Positions 8,428 through 17,637 are shown, counted from the first letter of the stretch. The stretch: DNA of 64,000 nucleotides from Mycobacteroides franklinii (GCF_002013895.1 NZ_MAFQ01000017.1:54325-118324); one strand, 5' to 3'. Notes: a model not told the origin generated them from the sequence alone. Numbers and translations: made by a program.

Positions 8428-9117
8428 CTAAGGAGCGGGGAGAGTCTTCGTGACCTTTTCGGACACAACCCGCCGTTCCTGTGCGGCGGCATCGGGATTG
8501 GCCACCTGAACCAGCGACGCCCCGGTGATGAGCACCGCCAGCAGATTGGTGATCAGCGTCTCGGGGGTGTGCCAGGGGCCCGAGCTCAATACCCGGTCCT
8601 GCGTCGTGATGCCTTGTGCTACAGCACTTTCTCGTGCGGATGCGGCCACTTCGTCGACGCTTCGGCCGTCCAGCGCGGGTCCCGCGCCGGCCGGGGAGAA
8701 GCGGTCTCCGTGCACCCGGACAGCCGTCGAGTAGTCGGTCAGCCCGAGCGGCAAATTGGGCACGGGGCGCCCGAATGCGTCCAGGGATAGCACACAGATC
8801 TCGTCCGCGTCCGGTTCGTCGCCGGCCGCGCAGAACGCCACGTCGGTGGTGTCGTCGCGAAAAACCACTTCGGCACCGGCCCACCAGATTCCGAGCAGCA
8901 CGCCCGCGGTCTGCCAATGCGCGGGAAGACGCACCGCCACCGTGGACCCGGGACCCGCACCCAACTCGTCGCGCAGCATGTTGGCCGTCTTGGCTGCCCA
9001 GTTGGCCAGCGTCACTGTCGAGAGTTCGATGCGTTCACCGGTGGCATCGTCGTAGTAGGTGATCCGTGGGGCGGGATTGTTCATATCGCCCAGCAGGAGT
9101 GAGGTCAGCGTTGTCAT
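8428..9117 (-). CDS. TIGR03089 family protein (AMP-binding-like fragment fold)
   Basis: The 229-residue protein resembles the N-terminal part of acyl-CoA synthetases (YYDDATGERIELSTVTLANWAAKTANML; GVLLGIWWAGAEVVF). It lacks the adenylation motifs and is a known actinobacterial orphan family, TIGR03089 (Rv3268). The chosen ATG at 9117 overlaps the TGA stop of lcp1 by one base, so the two are translationally coupled. Catalytic activity is not expected from what is visible; the function is unknown. Confidence 0.85.
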   Translation of the reverse strand: MTTLTSLLLGDMNNPAPRITYYDDATGERIELSTVTLANWAAKTANMLRDELGAGPGSTVAVRLPAHWQTAGVLLGIWWAGAEVVFRDDTTDVAFCAAGDEPDADEICVLSLDAFGRPVPNLPLGLTDYSTAVRVHGDRFSPAGAGPALDGRSVDEVAASARESAVAQGITTQDRVLSSGPWHTPETLITNLLAVLITGASLVQVANPDAAAQERRVVSEKVTKTLPAP

Positions 9118-10622
9118 CAGTTGACGCAACGCGGTCCGTTGGCCGCCGTGAAAATCGGCGAGGGGGGCGGAGGGGGTGAGTCTTGTTCGGTGGAACCGGT
9201 TTCCGAGGCGGCAGGCGTGGTCTCACGACCAGACCCGGGACCGTGGTAATCACTGGACAGCACCACCCGGACGGTGTGTTCGGGCAGGCCCTGCTTTTCC
9301 ACCACGGGCAGCCCCAGCGCCTCGCCGACCGCCTTGGCGCCCGGGTCATCCTGTGAGGCGGCCTGAACCTGGCTGCTGCCCGCGTGATCACGGTCGTTGT
9401 TGCCGACCTTGCCTGCGGTGAATCCCTTGCCCGACAGGAGTTCCGACACGGCGGCGGCGAGCCCGTTGATCTGGGTCTCGTTCACCACGTCGGCGGTCGT
9501 CTGATCTCTGGAATAGGTGGCTTCCTCGGCCTTGCCCTGCGCCTGTTGGTCCAACAGCCCGGACACCCAGCTACGCACCTGGTCGGGGTCCACCTTGACG
9601 ACGCTTTGCGAGCCGTCTTCGGTCCAGCCGTCCTCGCGCAGGATCGGGATCGTCGCGAATGCCATGTTGCCCCCGGACAGTCCCTGCAGCTGCTGGATGA
9701 AGTCCATGACATCCCAGCCCTGGCTGAGCACCACGGTGCGGGTGATCGCGTCGCGCAACTTGCCCAGCGTGGTGGTGTTGGTCAGGGTGCCGCCGGAGAG
9801 CGCCGAATGCGCCAACGACGACATCACGACCTGTTGCCGCACCACCCGATCGAGGTCGCCGCGGGGCAGGTCGTGGCGCTGACGCACGAAGCTCAGAGCG
9901 TTCGGGCCGTCGAGCGTCTGCGGCCCGGCAGGGAAGTCCGCACCCGACATCGGCTCGTTGACGGCCTCGTTGAGGCACACGTTGACGCCGCCCAGCGCAT
10001 CGGTCATCAGCACGAACCCGAGCATGCTGACCTCGGCGTACCGATCGACGGTGACACCCGTCAGCTTGCCGACGGTCTGGATGAGCGCCGAACGCCCGGC
10101 ATCGACTGATTCACGCTCGGCGGCCTCCAGCGTCTCGCCGGATTCGACACGCTTCCTTCTGTCGTTTTCCTTGGCCTCGCCGTAGACGCCGTTGATCTTC
10201 CCCTTGGTGCCGTCGGGAATGGTGACGTACGAGTCACGCGGGATGGAGATCGCCGTCGCGGACTTCCCGTTGTTGGGGATGCGGATGAGGATGATGGTGT
10301 CGGTGTTGGTGGCGGTTTCGTCCCCGGCGCGCAACATCGACAGTTCTTCCTGCGAGAGCGGGTTGCCGTGCGCATCGCTACGGCTGTCGACACCCACCAT
10401 CAGAATGTCGATCGCGCCGTCATTGGGCTTCCCCGCGTTGCCGAACAGACCGGGAAGATCAAACCGGGCGATGTTCGGATCGATGTTGCCGATCTTTCCC
10501 CAGGCCGCGCCGGTGATCACCATGACGGCGACCGCTGCCAGCGTGGCAATACCCCGCCACAAGGGGCGCGGTGGCTCCGTCTGCGATGAGCCGCTCGCGC
10601 GTAGAGCGTGCGGGTCAGTCAC
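9117..10622 (-). CDS. lcp1: LytR-CpsA-Psr family ligase (Lcp1-like)
   Basis: Homologue of Rv3267 (Lcp1), which transfers arabinogalactan from its lipid carrier onto peptidoglycan. The 501-residue form has a short cytoplasmic tail, one membrane helix at about 24-45 (GIATLAAVAVMVITGAAWG), and an extracellular LCP domain with the Arg-rich phosphate-binding residues (ISIPRDSYVTIP, FVRQRHDLPRGDLDRVVRQQ). A C-terminal LytR_C domain occupies about residues 385-470. The start is uncertain between GTG 10622 and ATG 10652. The LRASGSS motif is encoded near its N-terminus. It is divergent from rmlD, which supplies linker rhamnose. Confidence 0.9.
   Translation of the reverse strand: MTDPHALRASGSSQTEPPRPLWRGIATLAAVAVMVITGAAWGKIGNIDPNIARFDLPGLFGNAGKPNDGAIDILMVGVDSRSDAHGNPLSQEELSMLRAGDETATNTDTIILIRIPNNGKSATAISIPRDSYVTIPDGTKGKINGVYGEAKENDRRKRVESGETLEAAERESVDAGRSALIQTVGKLTGVTVDRYAEVSMLGFVLMTDALGGVNVCLNEAVNEPMSGADFPAGPQTLDGPNALSFVRQRHDLPRGDLDRVVRQQVVMSSLAHSALSGGTLTNTTTLGKLRDAITRTVVLSQGWDVMDFIQQLQGLSGGNMAFATIPILREDGWTEDGSQSVVKVDPDQVRSWVSGLLDQQAQGKAEEATYSRDQTTADVVNETQINGLAAAVSELLSGKGFTAGKVGNNDRDHAGSSQVQAASQDDPGAKAVGEALGLPVVEKQGLPEHTVRVVLSSDYHGPGSGRETTPAASETGSTEQDSPPPPPSPIFTAANGPRCVN
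10585..10605 (-). repeat. variant copy of recurrent start-proximal motif
   Basis: On the minus strand this reads CTCTACGCGCGAGCGGCTCATC-like sequence, differing at about three of 21 positions from the copies at 5347 and 56831. It encodes LRASGSS about seven codons into lcp1. Confidence 0.4.
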
Positions 10623-10743
10623 GATGTCGGTCCATTCCTTCCGGCCGGGCATTTCGCCGGGCAACGAGTCGCAAGCCTGGTCCAGGCTACGTCGGGGTGA
10701 TGCCCATCCTTCGGAAGCGAACTCGGCGTGCCAGACTCTAGAT

Positions 10744-11592
10744 GTGCTTGTTATCACCGGAGCGGGTGGCCAATTGGGCTCTCATCTTATCGCCCGCGCG
10801 GCGCGGCGCGGTCTGGCGATCAGGGCGCTGAAGTCCTCCGATTGGGATATTACCGCTGGTGATGCGCCCGACGGTGTGGTTGCTGGGGGGGACACCGTCA
10901 TCAACTGCGCGGCCTACACCGCCGTCGATGCCGCGGAATCGGATGAGGCCAGGGCATACGCGGTCAACGCCACCGGTGCAGCCAATGTTGCGCAGGTGTG
11001 CCGAGATGTCGGCGCCAGACTCATCCATATCTCCACCGACTATGTCTTCAGCGGTTACTTCGCAGATGCCCCGCCGGCCCCGTACCGGACCGATGCCGCT
11101 ACCGCCCCGGAAGGCGTATACGGCCGGACCAAACTTGCCGGGGAGCGGGCCGTGCACGAAACGTTGCCGTCTGCGCATGTGGTGCGTACGGCCTGGGTGT
11201 ACACCGGTGTGGGCGGCGATTTCGTCGGAGTCATGCGCAGGCTCGCCGGGGGCGACGGGCCGGTGCGCGTGGTCACCGACCAGACAGGGTCTCCGACGTA
11301 TGCCGCCGATCTCGCCGAGGGACTACTGGACTTGACGGCGGCAGAAGTCGACGCCCCGATCCTGCACGCCACCGGGGGCGGGGTGGTGAATCGCTTCGAC
11401 TGGGCGAAGGAGGTATTCGACCTGGTCGGGGCCGATAGCTCGCGGGTCCAGCCGTGCCTTTCCGTCGATATGCCGAGGCCGGCTCCGCGCCCGCCCTACT
11501 CGGCGCTCGATGGCACCCAGTGGGCCGACGCGGGTCTGCCGCCGCTGCGTCCTTGGCGGGAGGCGCTGGCTGAGGCGTTGGCCACACACTAG
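10744..11592 (+). CDS. rmlD: dTDP-4-dehydrorhamnose reductase (RmlD)
   Basis: RmlD catalyses the last step of dTDP-L-rhamnose synthesis, needed for the mycobacterial cell-wall linker. The 282-residue short-chain dehydrogenase has the NAD(P)-binding TGAGGQLGSH near residues 5-14, INCAAYTAVDAAE, the STDYVF segment and the catalytic YGRTKLAGE (YxxxK). I chose GTG 10744 because the glycine-rich loop must lie at the N-terminus. An open frame extends far upstream, but it is antisense to lcp1 and not expected to be coding. Matches Rv3266c. Confidence 0.95.
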   Translation: MLVITGAGGQLGSHLIARAARRGLAIRALKSSDWDITAGDAPDGVVAGGDTVINCAAYTAVDAAESDEARAYAVNATGAANVAQVCRDVGARLIHISTDYVFSGYFADAPPAPYRTDAATAPEGVYGRTKLAGERAVHETLPSAHVVRTAWVYTGVGGDFVGVMRRLAGGDGPVRVVTDQTGSPTYAADLAEGLLDLTAAEVDAPILHATGGGVVNRFDWAKEVFDLVGADSSRVQPCLSVDMPRPAPRPPYSALDGTQWADAGLPPLRPWREALAEALATH

Positions 11593-11599
11593 GGGTAGG

Positions 11600-11605
11600 T
11601 ACCCT
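11600..11605 (+). promoter_or_regulatory. -10 hexamer for leaderless wbbL transcript
   Basis: TACCCT lies eight bases before GTG 11614, just after the rmlD stop. It fits TANNNT and implies that wbbL-manC can be transcribed on its own. Confidence 0.4.
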
Positions 11606-11613
11606 CTAGCACC

Positions 11614-12537
11614 GTGCTGGATCCTCATCGCGCGAGCGACTCTTCGGTGACTGATCAGGTCGCCGTGGTGACGGTGACGTACTCGCCCGGCGAGCACCTA
11701 CACCGTTTCCTCCGAACGCTGCGCCACGCCACGGATCGGCCGCTGCGGGTGATCCTGGCCGACAACGGCTCGACCGACGGTGCGCCCGAGGCCGCCGCGG
11801 AAGAGCCCGATGTGGAGCTGCTCCGTACCGGCGGCAACGTCGGTTACGGGAAGGCCGCCAACCTGGGGGTCGCCCAGGTTGACCCCGCTGCCGAATGGAT
11901 TGTGATCGCGAACCCCGATGTCCAGTGGGGCCCCGGAAGCATCGACGCCCTCCTGGAGGTCGCGCAACGGTGGCCTGCCGCGGGCGCACTGGGACCGCTG
12001 ATTCGCGAGCCCGATGGAACCGTGTACCCGTCGGCGCGAGTGGTGCCGACCTTGACCGGTGGCGCGCTCCACGCGCTGCTGGGCTCGGTGTGGCCGGCCA
12101 ACCCCTGGACCGCGGCCTACCGCCAGGACCGGATGGAACCGTCCGAACGCATCGTCGGATGGCTGTCGGGTTCCTGCTTGCTGCTCCGACGCACGGCATT
12201 CGATGCCATCGGCGGATTCGATCCGCGTTACTTCATGTACATGGAGGATGTCGATCTGGGGGATCGGCTCGCGCGTGCGGGCTGGCAGAACGTGTATGCG
12301 CCCACCGCGGAGGTTGTGCATGCGAAAGGTCATGCGGCCGGACGCGATCCGGCGCGCAGCCTGGGCGCACACCACGACAGCGTCTATATTTTCCAATCCG
12401 ATCGGCATCCACACTGGTGGCAGGCGCCATTGCGCTGGAGCATCCGGGGCGCGCTGGCGGCCCGATCCGCCATCGTGGTGAGCGCGGCCATCCGCGCCAA
12501 TCGGCGCCGAGACAAGCAAGGAGATGGGAATGCCTGA
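11614..12537 (+). CDS. wbbL: N-acetylglucosaminyl-PP-decaprenol rhamnosyltransferase (WbbL)
   Basis: WbbL adds L-rhamnose from dTDP-rhamnose to decaprenyl-PP-GlcNAc, making the linker that joins arabinogalactan to peptidoglycan. The 307-residue GT2 enzyme shows VTVTYSPGEHL, the nucleotide-sugar motif ADNGSTDG, VIANPDVQWGPGSIDALL, GWLSGSCLLLRR and YFMYMEDVDLGDRL. GTG 11614 fits the -10 spacing of a leaderless mRNA; GTG 11647 gives an N-terminus closer to relatives. Its 3' end overlaps manC by 14 bases. Matches Rv3265c. Confidence 0.93.
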   Translation: MLDPHRASDSSVTDQVAVVTVTYSPGEHLHRFLRTLRHATDRPLRVILADNGSTDGAPEAAAEEPDVELLRTGGNVGYGKAANLGVAQVDPAAEWIVIANPDVQWGPGSIDALLEVAQRWPAAGALGPLIREPDGTVYPSARVVPTLTGGALHALLGSVWPANPWTAAYRQDRMEPSERIVGWLSGSCLLLRRTAFDAIGGFDPRYFMYMEDVDLGDRLARAGWQNVYAPTAEVVHAKGHAAGRDPARSLGAHHDSVYIFQSDRHPHWWQAPLRWSIRGALAARSAIVVSAAIRANRRRDKQGDGNA

Positions 12538-13624
12538 CAGAGTTCTACCCGGCACTGTGAAAGCCGATGCGGTCATCTTGGTGGGTGGGCAGGGCACCCG
12601 GTTGCGCCCGCTGACCCTGTCGGCGCCCAAACCGATGCTGCCGATCGCGGGCTTCCCCTTTCTGACGCATGTGCTGTCGCGGGTCGCCGCGGCAGGGATC
12701 GATCATGTGGTGCTCGGGACGTCCTACCGGGCCGAGGTGTTCGAGTCCGAGTTCGGCGACGGGGCCAAGCTGGGTCTGCAGATCACCTATGTGTACGAGG
12801 AGGAGCCGCTGGGAACCGGCGGTGCCATCCGGAATGTGCTGGACCACCTGCGCTACGACACCGCCCTGATCTTCAATGGGGATGTGCTGTCCGGTCTGGA
12901 CCTGAAAGACCTTCTCGCGCATCATGAACAGACTCAGGCCGATTTGACATTGCACCTGGTTCGGGTCGGTGACCCGCGTGCGTTCGGTTGTGTGCCTACC
13001 GATTCCGAGGGCCGGGTCACCGCGTTCCTGGAGAAGACCGAGGACCCGCCCACCGATCAGATCAACGCCGGGTGTTACGTATTCCGGCGTGAGCTGATCG
13101 AGCAGATTCCGTCGGGTCGGCCGGTTTCGGTTGAGCGGGAGGTCTTTCCGGGACTGCTGAGCAGTGGAGCCAAGGTGTGCGGCTACGTGGACACCAGTTA
13201 CTGGCGCGATATGGGAACGCCCGAGGACTTCGTGCGTGGATCGGCCGACCTGGTTCGCGGGATCGCGCCGTCACCAGCGATCCCCGAGCATCCGGGCGAG
13301 GCGCTGGTGCATGACGGTGCCTCGGTGGCACCGGGGGCGGTGGTCATCGGTGGCACCGTGGTGGGCCGGGGCGCCGAAATCGGGCCCGGTGCACGGCTTG
13401 ACGGTGCGGTTGTGTTCGACGGCGCGCGCATCGAAGCGGGTGCGGTGGTGGAACGCTCCATCATCGGATTCGGCGCCCGGATCGGGCCGCGCGCGCTGGT
13501 GCGCGACGGGGTGATCGGTGACGGCGCCGACATCGGCGCACGGTGCGAGCTGCTCCGCGGTGCCCGGGTGTGGCCTGGAGTCACCATTCCGGATGGCGGC
13601 ATCAGGTACTCGTCGGACGTGTAG
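12524..13624 (+). CDS. manC: mannose-1-phosphate guanylyltransferase (GDP-mannose pyrophosphorylase)
   Basis: The enzyme makes GDP-mannose from mannose-1-phosphate and GTP, for lipomannan, LAM, PIMs and mannoproteins. The 366-residue protein has an N-terminal nucleotidyltransferase domain with GGQGTRLRPLTLSAPKPMLP at about 16-36, and the sugar-binding ENLGTGGAIRN-like loop (EPLGTGGAIRN). A C-terminal left-handed beta-helix of hexapeptide repeats covers about 255-355. ATG 12524 overlaps wbbL. Called manB or manC for Rv3264c in different annotations; do not confuse it with the phosphomannomutase at 18945. Confidence 0.93.
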   Translation: MGMPDRVLPGTVKADAVILVGGQGTRLRPLTLSAPKPMLPIAGFPFLTHVLSRVAAAGIDHVVLGTSYRAEVFESEFGDGAKLGLQITYVYEEEPLGTGGAIRNVLDHLRYDTALIFNGDVLSGLDLKDLLAHHEQTQADLTLHLVRVGDPRAFGCVPTDSEGRVTAFLEKTEDPPTDQINAGCYVFRRELIEQIPSGRPVSVEREVFPGLLSSGAKVCGYVDTSYWRDMGTPEDFVRGSADLVRGIAPSPAIPEHPGEALVHDGASVAPGAVVIGGTVVGRGAEIGPGARLDGAVVFDGARIEAGAVVERSIIGFGARIGPRALVRDGVIGDGADIGARCELLRGARVWPGVTIPDGGIRYSSDV

Positions 13625-13627
13625 CCC

Positions 13628-14083
13628 ATGCGCGGTGTGCGGCTGTTCGTGTGCGGGGCAACCGTTCTCGCGCTGATCGGCTGCTCGGGCAAGGTCGATC
13701 ACGACCAGCAGGCGCGGGATCTGCAACGTGCTCGGGACAACCTGAAGAAGGTCGAGCTCACCATTCCCGACTCCTACAGTCTGGTCTCGATGACGTACTT
13801 CCCCGAACCATTCGTGGGTCAAGGCTGGCGCTCCGGAGCCTTCGAGTCGACGACCTCACCGCCGGCACCAATGCTCTTGCGCGGTAATCCGATCCGAACC
13901 GAGCCGGTAGCCTGCGACCGCATACCGCAACGGACCGACCCTGACTGGTTGAAGGCCGGATTCAACTGTGACATGCCAAACGGCCGCTATGGCGTCGCCG
14001 ACAGCATGTACGGCATCAGCGTGTTCACCGGCGAGCTGCCCTCCGGTGAGTCCCGCATCTATCTGCGCGTCGAGGGGCACTAG
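13628..14083 (+). CDS. putative lipoprotein of unknown function
   Basis: A 151-residue protein with a lipoprotein signal peptide: the basic start MRGVR, a hydrophobic stretch to residue 18, and the lipobox LIGC with the acylated Cys at 19. The mature part begins with a charged helix (DHDQQARDLQRARDNLKKVEL), then a compact domain with two Cys residues (VACDRI and FNCDMP) that could form a disulfide. It starts three bases after manC and is convergent with the Nudix gene. I do not recognise the family. Confidence 0.75.
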   Translation: MRGVRLFVCGATVLALIGCSGKVDHDQQARDLQRARDNLKKVELTIPDSYSLVSMTYFPEPFVGQGWRSGAFESTTSPPAPMLLRGNPIRTEPVACDRIPQRTDPDWLKAGFNCDMPNGRYGVADSMYGISVFTGELPSGESRIYLRVEGH

Positions 14084-14652
14084 CGCAGACGGGTACGTGC
14101 CCGCTGGGCCAGCACCGCCACCGAGTGATCTTCATCGGGAATGCGATCGATGGGCCACCAGCGCAGGTCGAGTGATTCTTCGCTGACGGAGATCTGTGCG
14201 CCTTCCGGTGCGTGCGCCAAGAACTGCAGATCGAGATGGCGGGTTGGTACACCGAGTGAGCAAGTGATCGGATGTACATGTATGCCAAGCAGATTCGGCT
14301 CAAGGGTGAGGTCTGCTATCCCGGACTCCTCGGTCGCCTCTCGCAGGGCGGCGTCCCAGATGGTGGAGTCCTCTTCCTCGCAGTGGCCACCAAGCTGTAG
14401 CCACCTGCCCACCCGGGGGTGCAGGGTCAGCAACGCCTGCGATCCGTCGTGGTTGACCACCAGTGCCGAGGCGGTGATATGACCGGCGGCGCTGCGGCGG
14501 CGGCAGGCATCGGGGTTGGCGTCGAGAAATGCCAGCACCGAGTGCCGCAGACTGTCTTGCTCAGCGTCGGGCGCCTCCCATGAGGAGAGCAGCTCGACGG
14601 TAGAAGCTCGTAGACCCGACACCGCCTGATGTTCTTCACCCATCTGGCTCAT
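14080..14652 (-). CDS. Nudix hydrolase family protein
   Basis: The 190-residue protein has a Nudix-type box GGHCEEEDSTIWDAALREATEESGI, roughly residues 95-119. Two extra residues separate the first Glu from REATEE compared with the textbook spacing, but the REATEESGI helix that binds metal is intact. Nudix enzymes cleave nucleoside diphosphates linked to another group; the substrate is unknown. ATG 14652 overlaps the fbiB TGA stop by one base, so it is the third gene of the F420 operon. Its four 3' bases overlap the convergent lipoprotein gene. Confidence 0.85.
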   Translation of the reverse strand: MSQMGEEHQAVSGLRASTVELLSSWEAPDAEQDSLRHSVLAFLDANPDACRRRSAAGHITASALVVNHDGSQALLTLHPRVGRWLQLGGHCEEEDSTIWDAALREATEESGIADLTLEPNLLGIHVHPITCSLGVPTRHLDLQFLAHAPEGAQISVSEESLDLRWWPIDRIPDEDHSVAVLAQRARTRLR

Positions 14653-16028
14653 CACAGCTCCACCAACATCTGGCCCGGCGGCAGGGGAGTGCGCGGGTCC
14701 AGTCCTGCCTCCGGGTAACCGTAGGGATAGCCAATGGCGATGGCGCCCATGGGTTCCCATGACGCATCCAATTTCAGCTGACGGCGCACGACGTCCCCCG
14801 CGAAAATCGTGGATCCGATCCAGCAGCTCCCGACTTCTCGTGCGGCGAGTGCGACCAACAGTGCCTGCACGGCCGCGCCGACCGCAACGGTGAACATGGT
14901 GCGCTCCGCGGCGGTTCGCCGCTCGTCCGGATAGTCGTGGGCGCCGTCGGGCACCAGGAATGGGACCACCATCTCCGGTGCGTCATAGAGGATTTGTCCG
15001 CGCCCCACCCGCTTCTCGACGGACTCCGGGCTGCGCCCATCGGCGGCGAGGTCGGTCGCCCAGGCCTGCTTCAAGGCGTCCAAGAGTGCCCGGCGCATCG
15101 TGAGATCGCGCACCCATACGAATCGGACCGGATGGGTGTGATGCGGGGCGGGGGCCGTCAGGGCCTCGCCGATCGCTTCGCGTAGTAGATCGGGATCGAC
15201 TGCGGTGTCGGCGAATTGCCGGATGGAGCGGCGCACGAGTACCGCCTCGCGGCGTCCCTGCGCCAGGGCCTCATTGGTGCCCAGCCAGAACAGGTCGTCC
15301 GGCCCCGAGCGCAGCAGATCCTGGGCCGCGCTGCCGTCATCGGGCAAGGTCAGGCCGCGCACCACTGCGACCGGTACGTCGGTGAGCTTGCCCTTGACCA
15401 GGTCGGCGGCGGCCGAGATCTCGTCGGCGATGGCGACTTCGGTAACCTGAAGTTCGTTCCCGTGCTTATCTTTTGCACCGGCATAGCCGTAGAGGACGGG
15501 TATGCCCGCGGAACCGATGGCCGCATCGGTCTGGCCGTTGCGCCAGGCCCGACCCATGGTGTCGGTGATGACCACCGCGACATTCACGCCCAGCCGTCGC
15601 GAGAGCGCTGCCCGGATCGCCGCCGCACTGGCGTCGGGGTCGGTGGGAAGCAGAACTAGTTCGGCGGTGTCGACGTTTGATGCGTCGATGCCCGCGGCGG
15701 CCTGCACGATGCCGATGGTGTTCTCGGTGATCAGCGTCTTGCCCTTGCGGGCCAGCACGCGTACCGACTCCGAATCGATCAGCTTGCGCCGCAGGGCGTC
15801 CCGTGCCTCGGGGTCGGCGGGTGCGGCGACGATCCGGCCCTCGGCCTTGGAGATGATCTTGCTGGTGATGACGATCACATCGCCGTCGCGCATCCACGAT
15901 GCCGCCTCTGCGACGGCCGCGGCCACGTCGTCGCCCGGGCGGAATTCGGGTAGTCCTGTTACGGGTAAGATCTCGACGGGAGCCGCCGAACCATGTTCCG
16001 GTGCAGGAGAATCCGCAGGTGGGGTCAT
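14652..16028 (-). CDS. fbiB: coenzyme F420-0:L-glutamate ligase / dehydro-F420-0 reductase (FbiB)
   Basis: This bifunctional enzyme of 458 residues has two domains. Residues about 15-250 form the gamma-glutamyl ligase, which adds the poly-glutamate tail to F420-0. Residues about 255-458 form an FMN-binding nitroreductase-like domain (RRSIRQFADTAVDPDLL; GAAVQALLVALAAREVGSCWIG) that reduces dehydro-F420-0 in mycobacteria. ATG 16028 overlaps the fbiA stop in an ATGA, and the Nudix gene is coupled downstream. Matches Rv3262. Confidence 0.95.
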   Translation of the reverse strand: MTPPADSPAPEHGSAAPVEILPVTGLPEFRPGDDVAAAVAEAASWMRDGDVIVITSKIISKAEGRIVAAPADPEARDALRRKLIDSESVRVLARKGKTLITENTIGIVQAAAGIDASNVDTAELVLLPTDPDASAAAIRAALSRRLGVNVAVVITDTMGRAWRNGQTDAAIGSAGIPVLYGYAGAKDKHGNELQVTEVAIADEISAAADLVKGKLTDVPVAVVRGLTLPDDGSAAQDLLRSGPDDLFWLGTNEALAQGRREAVLVRRSIRQFADTAVDPDLLREAIGEALTAPAPHHTHPVRFVWVRDLTMRRALLDALKQAWATDLAADGRSPESVEKRVGRGQILYDAPEMVVPFLVPDGAHDYPDERRTAAERTMFTVAVGAAVQALLVALAAREVGSCWIGSTIFAGDVVRRQLKLDASWEPMGAIAIGYPYGYPEAGLDPRTPLPPGQMLVEL

Positions 16029-16993
16029 AAAGTAACTCCGGCCAGGTCTAGTCCCGCACGTACCATTGCGGCCGTCGCGTCGGGGTCGGTCATGAGCAGC
16101 GGAACCGACCGTACCTGAACTCCCGCAATGTGAGCGGCGTCACCCTCGTCGACAAGCCAGCCGTCGAGGATGCCGGTCTGTGACCGGGCGCCGAAGTGTT
16201 CTCCCACACCTTGGGAGCTGACCTCGACACCGATCACGCGCAAACATTCGTCGGCCATTCCGCGTAGCGGCTTGCCCGACACGATCGGCGAGTACCCGAT
16301 GACCGGAGCGGAGGTCGTGCGGAGTGCCCCGCGAACTCCGCCGACCGCCAGGATGGCCCCGACGCTCACCACCGGATTGGACGGCGCCAGCAAGACCACA
16401 TCGGCCTCGCCGATGGCCTCGGCAACTCCCGGGCCGGACTTTGCTTCGTCGGCGCCGACAAAGGCGAAGCTGTGCGTCGGGACCTGCGCGCGATGCTGCA
16501 CCCACCACTGCTGGAAATGGATGGCGCGCTGCTCGCCGTCGGCCGGGTCGGTGATCACCACGTGGGTCTCGCAGCGGTCGTCGCTGGCGGGTAACAGCCG
16601 GACTCCGGGCTGCCATCGATTGCATAACGCTTCGGTGACCGCTGATAGCGGATAACCGGCTCGCAGCATTTGGCTGCGTATGAGGTGAGTGGCCAGGTCC
16701 CTGTCGCCGAGTGAGAACCAGTCGGGCTGGGCGCCGTAGGCCGCCAGCTCCTCCATGGCATTCCACGTCTCGTCGCGGTGCCCCCAGCCGCGATCCTGAT
16801 CGACTCCGCCGCCCAGGGTGTACATGCAGGTGTCCAGGTCAGGACAGATCCTGACACCGTGCATCCAGGCGTCGTCGCCAATGTTCACGATGGCGTTAAT
16901 TTGATGCTTGCTGGAATCTGATCCGAGCAAGCGTTGGACGCCGAGCAGGAAGCGCGCTCCGCCGACGCCGCCGACGAGGACGGTGACTTTCAC
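16025..16993 (-). CDS. fbiA: F420 biosynthesis phosphoenolpyruvyl/2-phospho-L-lactate transferase (FbiA)
   Basis: FbiA joins the activated three-carbon unit (enolpyruvyl-diphosphoguanosine in mycobacteria) to the deazaflavin Fo, giving dehydro-F420-0. The 322-residue protein opens with VTVLVGGVGGARFL, the GTP-like binding loop, and contains NIGDDAWMHGVRICPDLDTCMYTLGG, diagnostic of the CofD family. I chose GTG 16993 because it is the conserved N-terminus and has TAGTCT eight bases upstream. The open frame beyond it is intergenic. Confidence 0.94.
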   Translation of the reverse strand: MKVTVLVGGVGGARFLLGVQRLLGSDSSKHQINAIVNIGDDAWMHGVRICPDLDTCMYTLGGGVDQDRGWGHRDETWNAMEELAAYGAQPDWFSLGDRDLATHLIRSQMLRAGYPLSAVTEALCNRWQPGVRLLPASDDRCETHVVITDPADGEQRAIHFQQWWVQHRAQVPTHSFAFVGADEAKSGPGVAEAIGEADVVLLAPSNPVVSVGAILAVGGVRGALRTTSAPVIGYSPIVSGKPLRGMADECLRVIGVEVSSQGVGEHFGARSQTGILDGWLVDEGDAAHIAGVQVRSVPLLMTDPDATAAMVRAGLDLAGVTL

Positions 16994-17001
16994 GTTGACC
17001 G

Positions 17002-17007
17002 AGACTA
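17002..17007 (-). promoter_or_regulatory. -10 hexamer for leaderless fbiA transcript
   Basis: On the minus strand TAGTCT lies eight bases before GTG 16993. No Shine-Dalgarno is present, which again suggests a leaderless mRNA. Confidence 0.42.
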
Positions 17008-17280
17008 GTGCGCCGGCAATGACGCGACACGCCACGAGGGCGCCACGCCGTTTTTGTCGGTCGCAGATGGTATGAATTTTCGTCCTTCGCTTGACCCCGG
17101 CAGCGAACACGTGTGTAATCACACCAGTGTCATTCCTCGGGCTGAGTTTGTAAGTCGCAGGCGCAGACCGGGATTCGATCAAGTGTTCGAATGGAATGGC
17201 CGGGAAACGAAGATGTGGGCACGAAACCGGGCAATACGGGCTGTATTTGGATGCAAGAGGAACAGTGAGGAGGCGGGACG

Positions 17281-17637
17281 ATGCTGTTCGGGCGCAATGA
17301 ATTCGGCGTACACGACGAGCTGAGTTCCGGCGTTGGCACGGGTGCGACGGGCTTGCCGCCCGCACGTCCACATCTAACGTTGGTGCAGAACGATTTTGAC
17401 GCGATTGCTGGTGTCACTGACGATCAGTGGCAGGAAAAGGCGCTGTGCGCACAGACCGATCCCGAGGCCTTCTTCCCTGAAAAGGGTGGGTCGACTCGTG
17501 AAGCCAAGCGCATCTGCCAGGGCTGCGAGGTCAAGGACGAGTGCCTTGAGTACGCACTGGCCAATGACGAGCGGTTCGGTATTTGGGGTGGCCTCTCCGA
17601 ACGTGAGCGGCGTCGCCTGAAGCGGGGCATCATCTAA
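17281..17637 (+). CDS. whiB2: WhiB2/WhmD iron-sulfur regulator of septation
   Basis: The 118-residue protein has the WhiB signature: four Cys ligands for a [4Fe-4S] cluster (LCAQTDPEAFFP, then C-x2-C-x5-C in ICQGCEVKDEC), the G[VI]WGG turn as FGIWGGLSERE, and a basic tail RRRLKRGII. WhmD of M. smegmatis is essential for division and septum placement. Aggagg lies seven bases before the ATG. The 50-residue N-terminal extension is low complexity, as in WhmD. Matches Rv3260c, divergent from fbiA. Confidence 0.94.
   Translation: MLFGRNEFGVHDELSSGVGTGATGLPPARPHLTLVQNDFDAIAGVTDDQWQEKALCAQTDPEAFFPEKGGSTREAKRICQGCEVKDECLEYALANDERFGIWGGLSERERRRLKRGII

Noticed and set aside
10192..10743. Long open frame upstream of and in frame with rmlD
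   Set aside because: It is antisense to lcp1 and precedes the Rossmann N-terminus of RmlD; it reflects high GC codon bias.
14636..14658. Another copy of the start-proximal motif at the Nudix gene start
   Set aside because: Only about 17 of 23 bases match, and it lies in the opposite orientation to the other copies relative to the gene.
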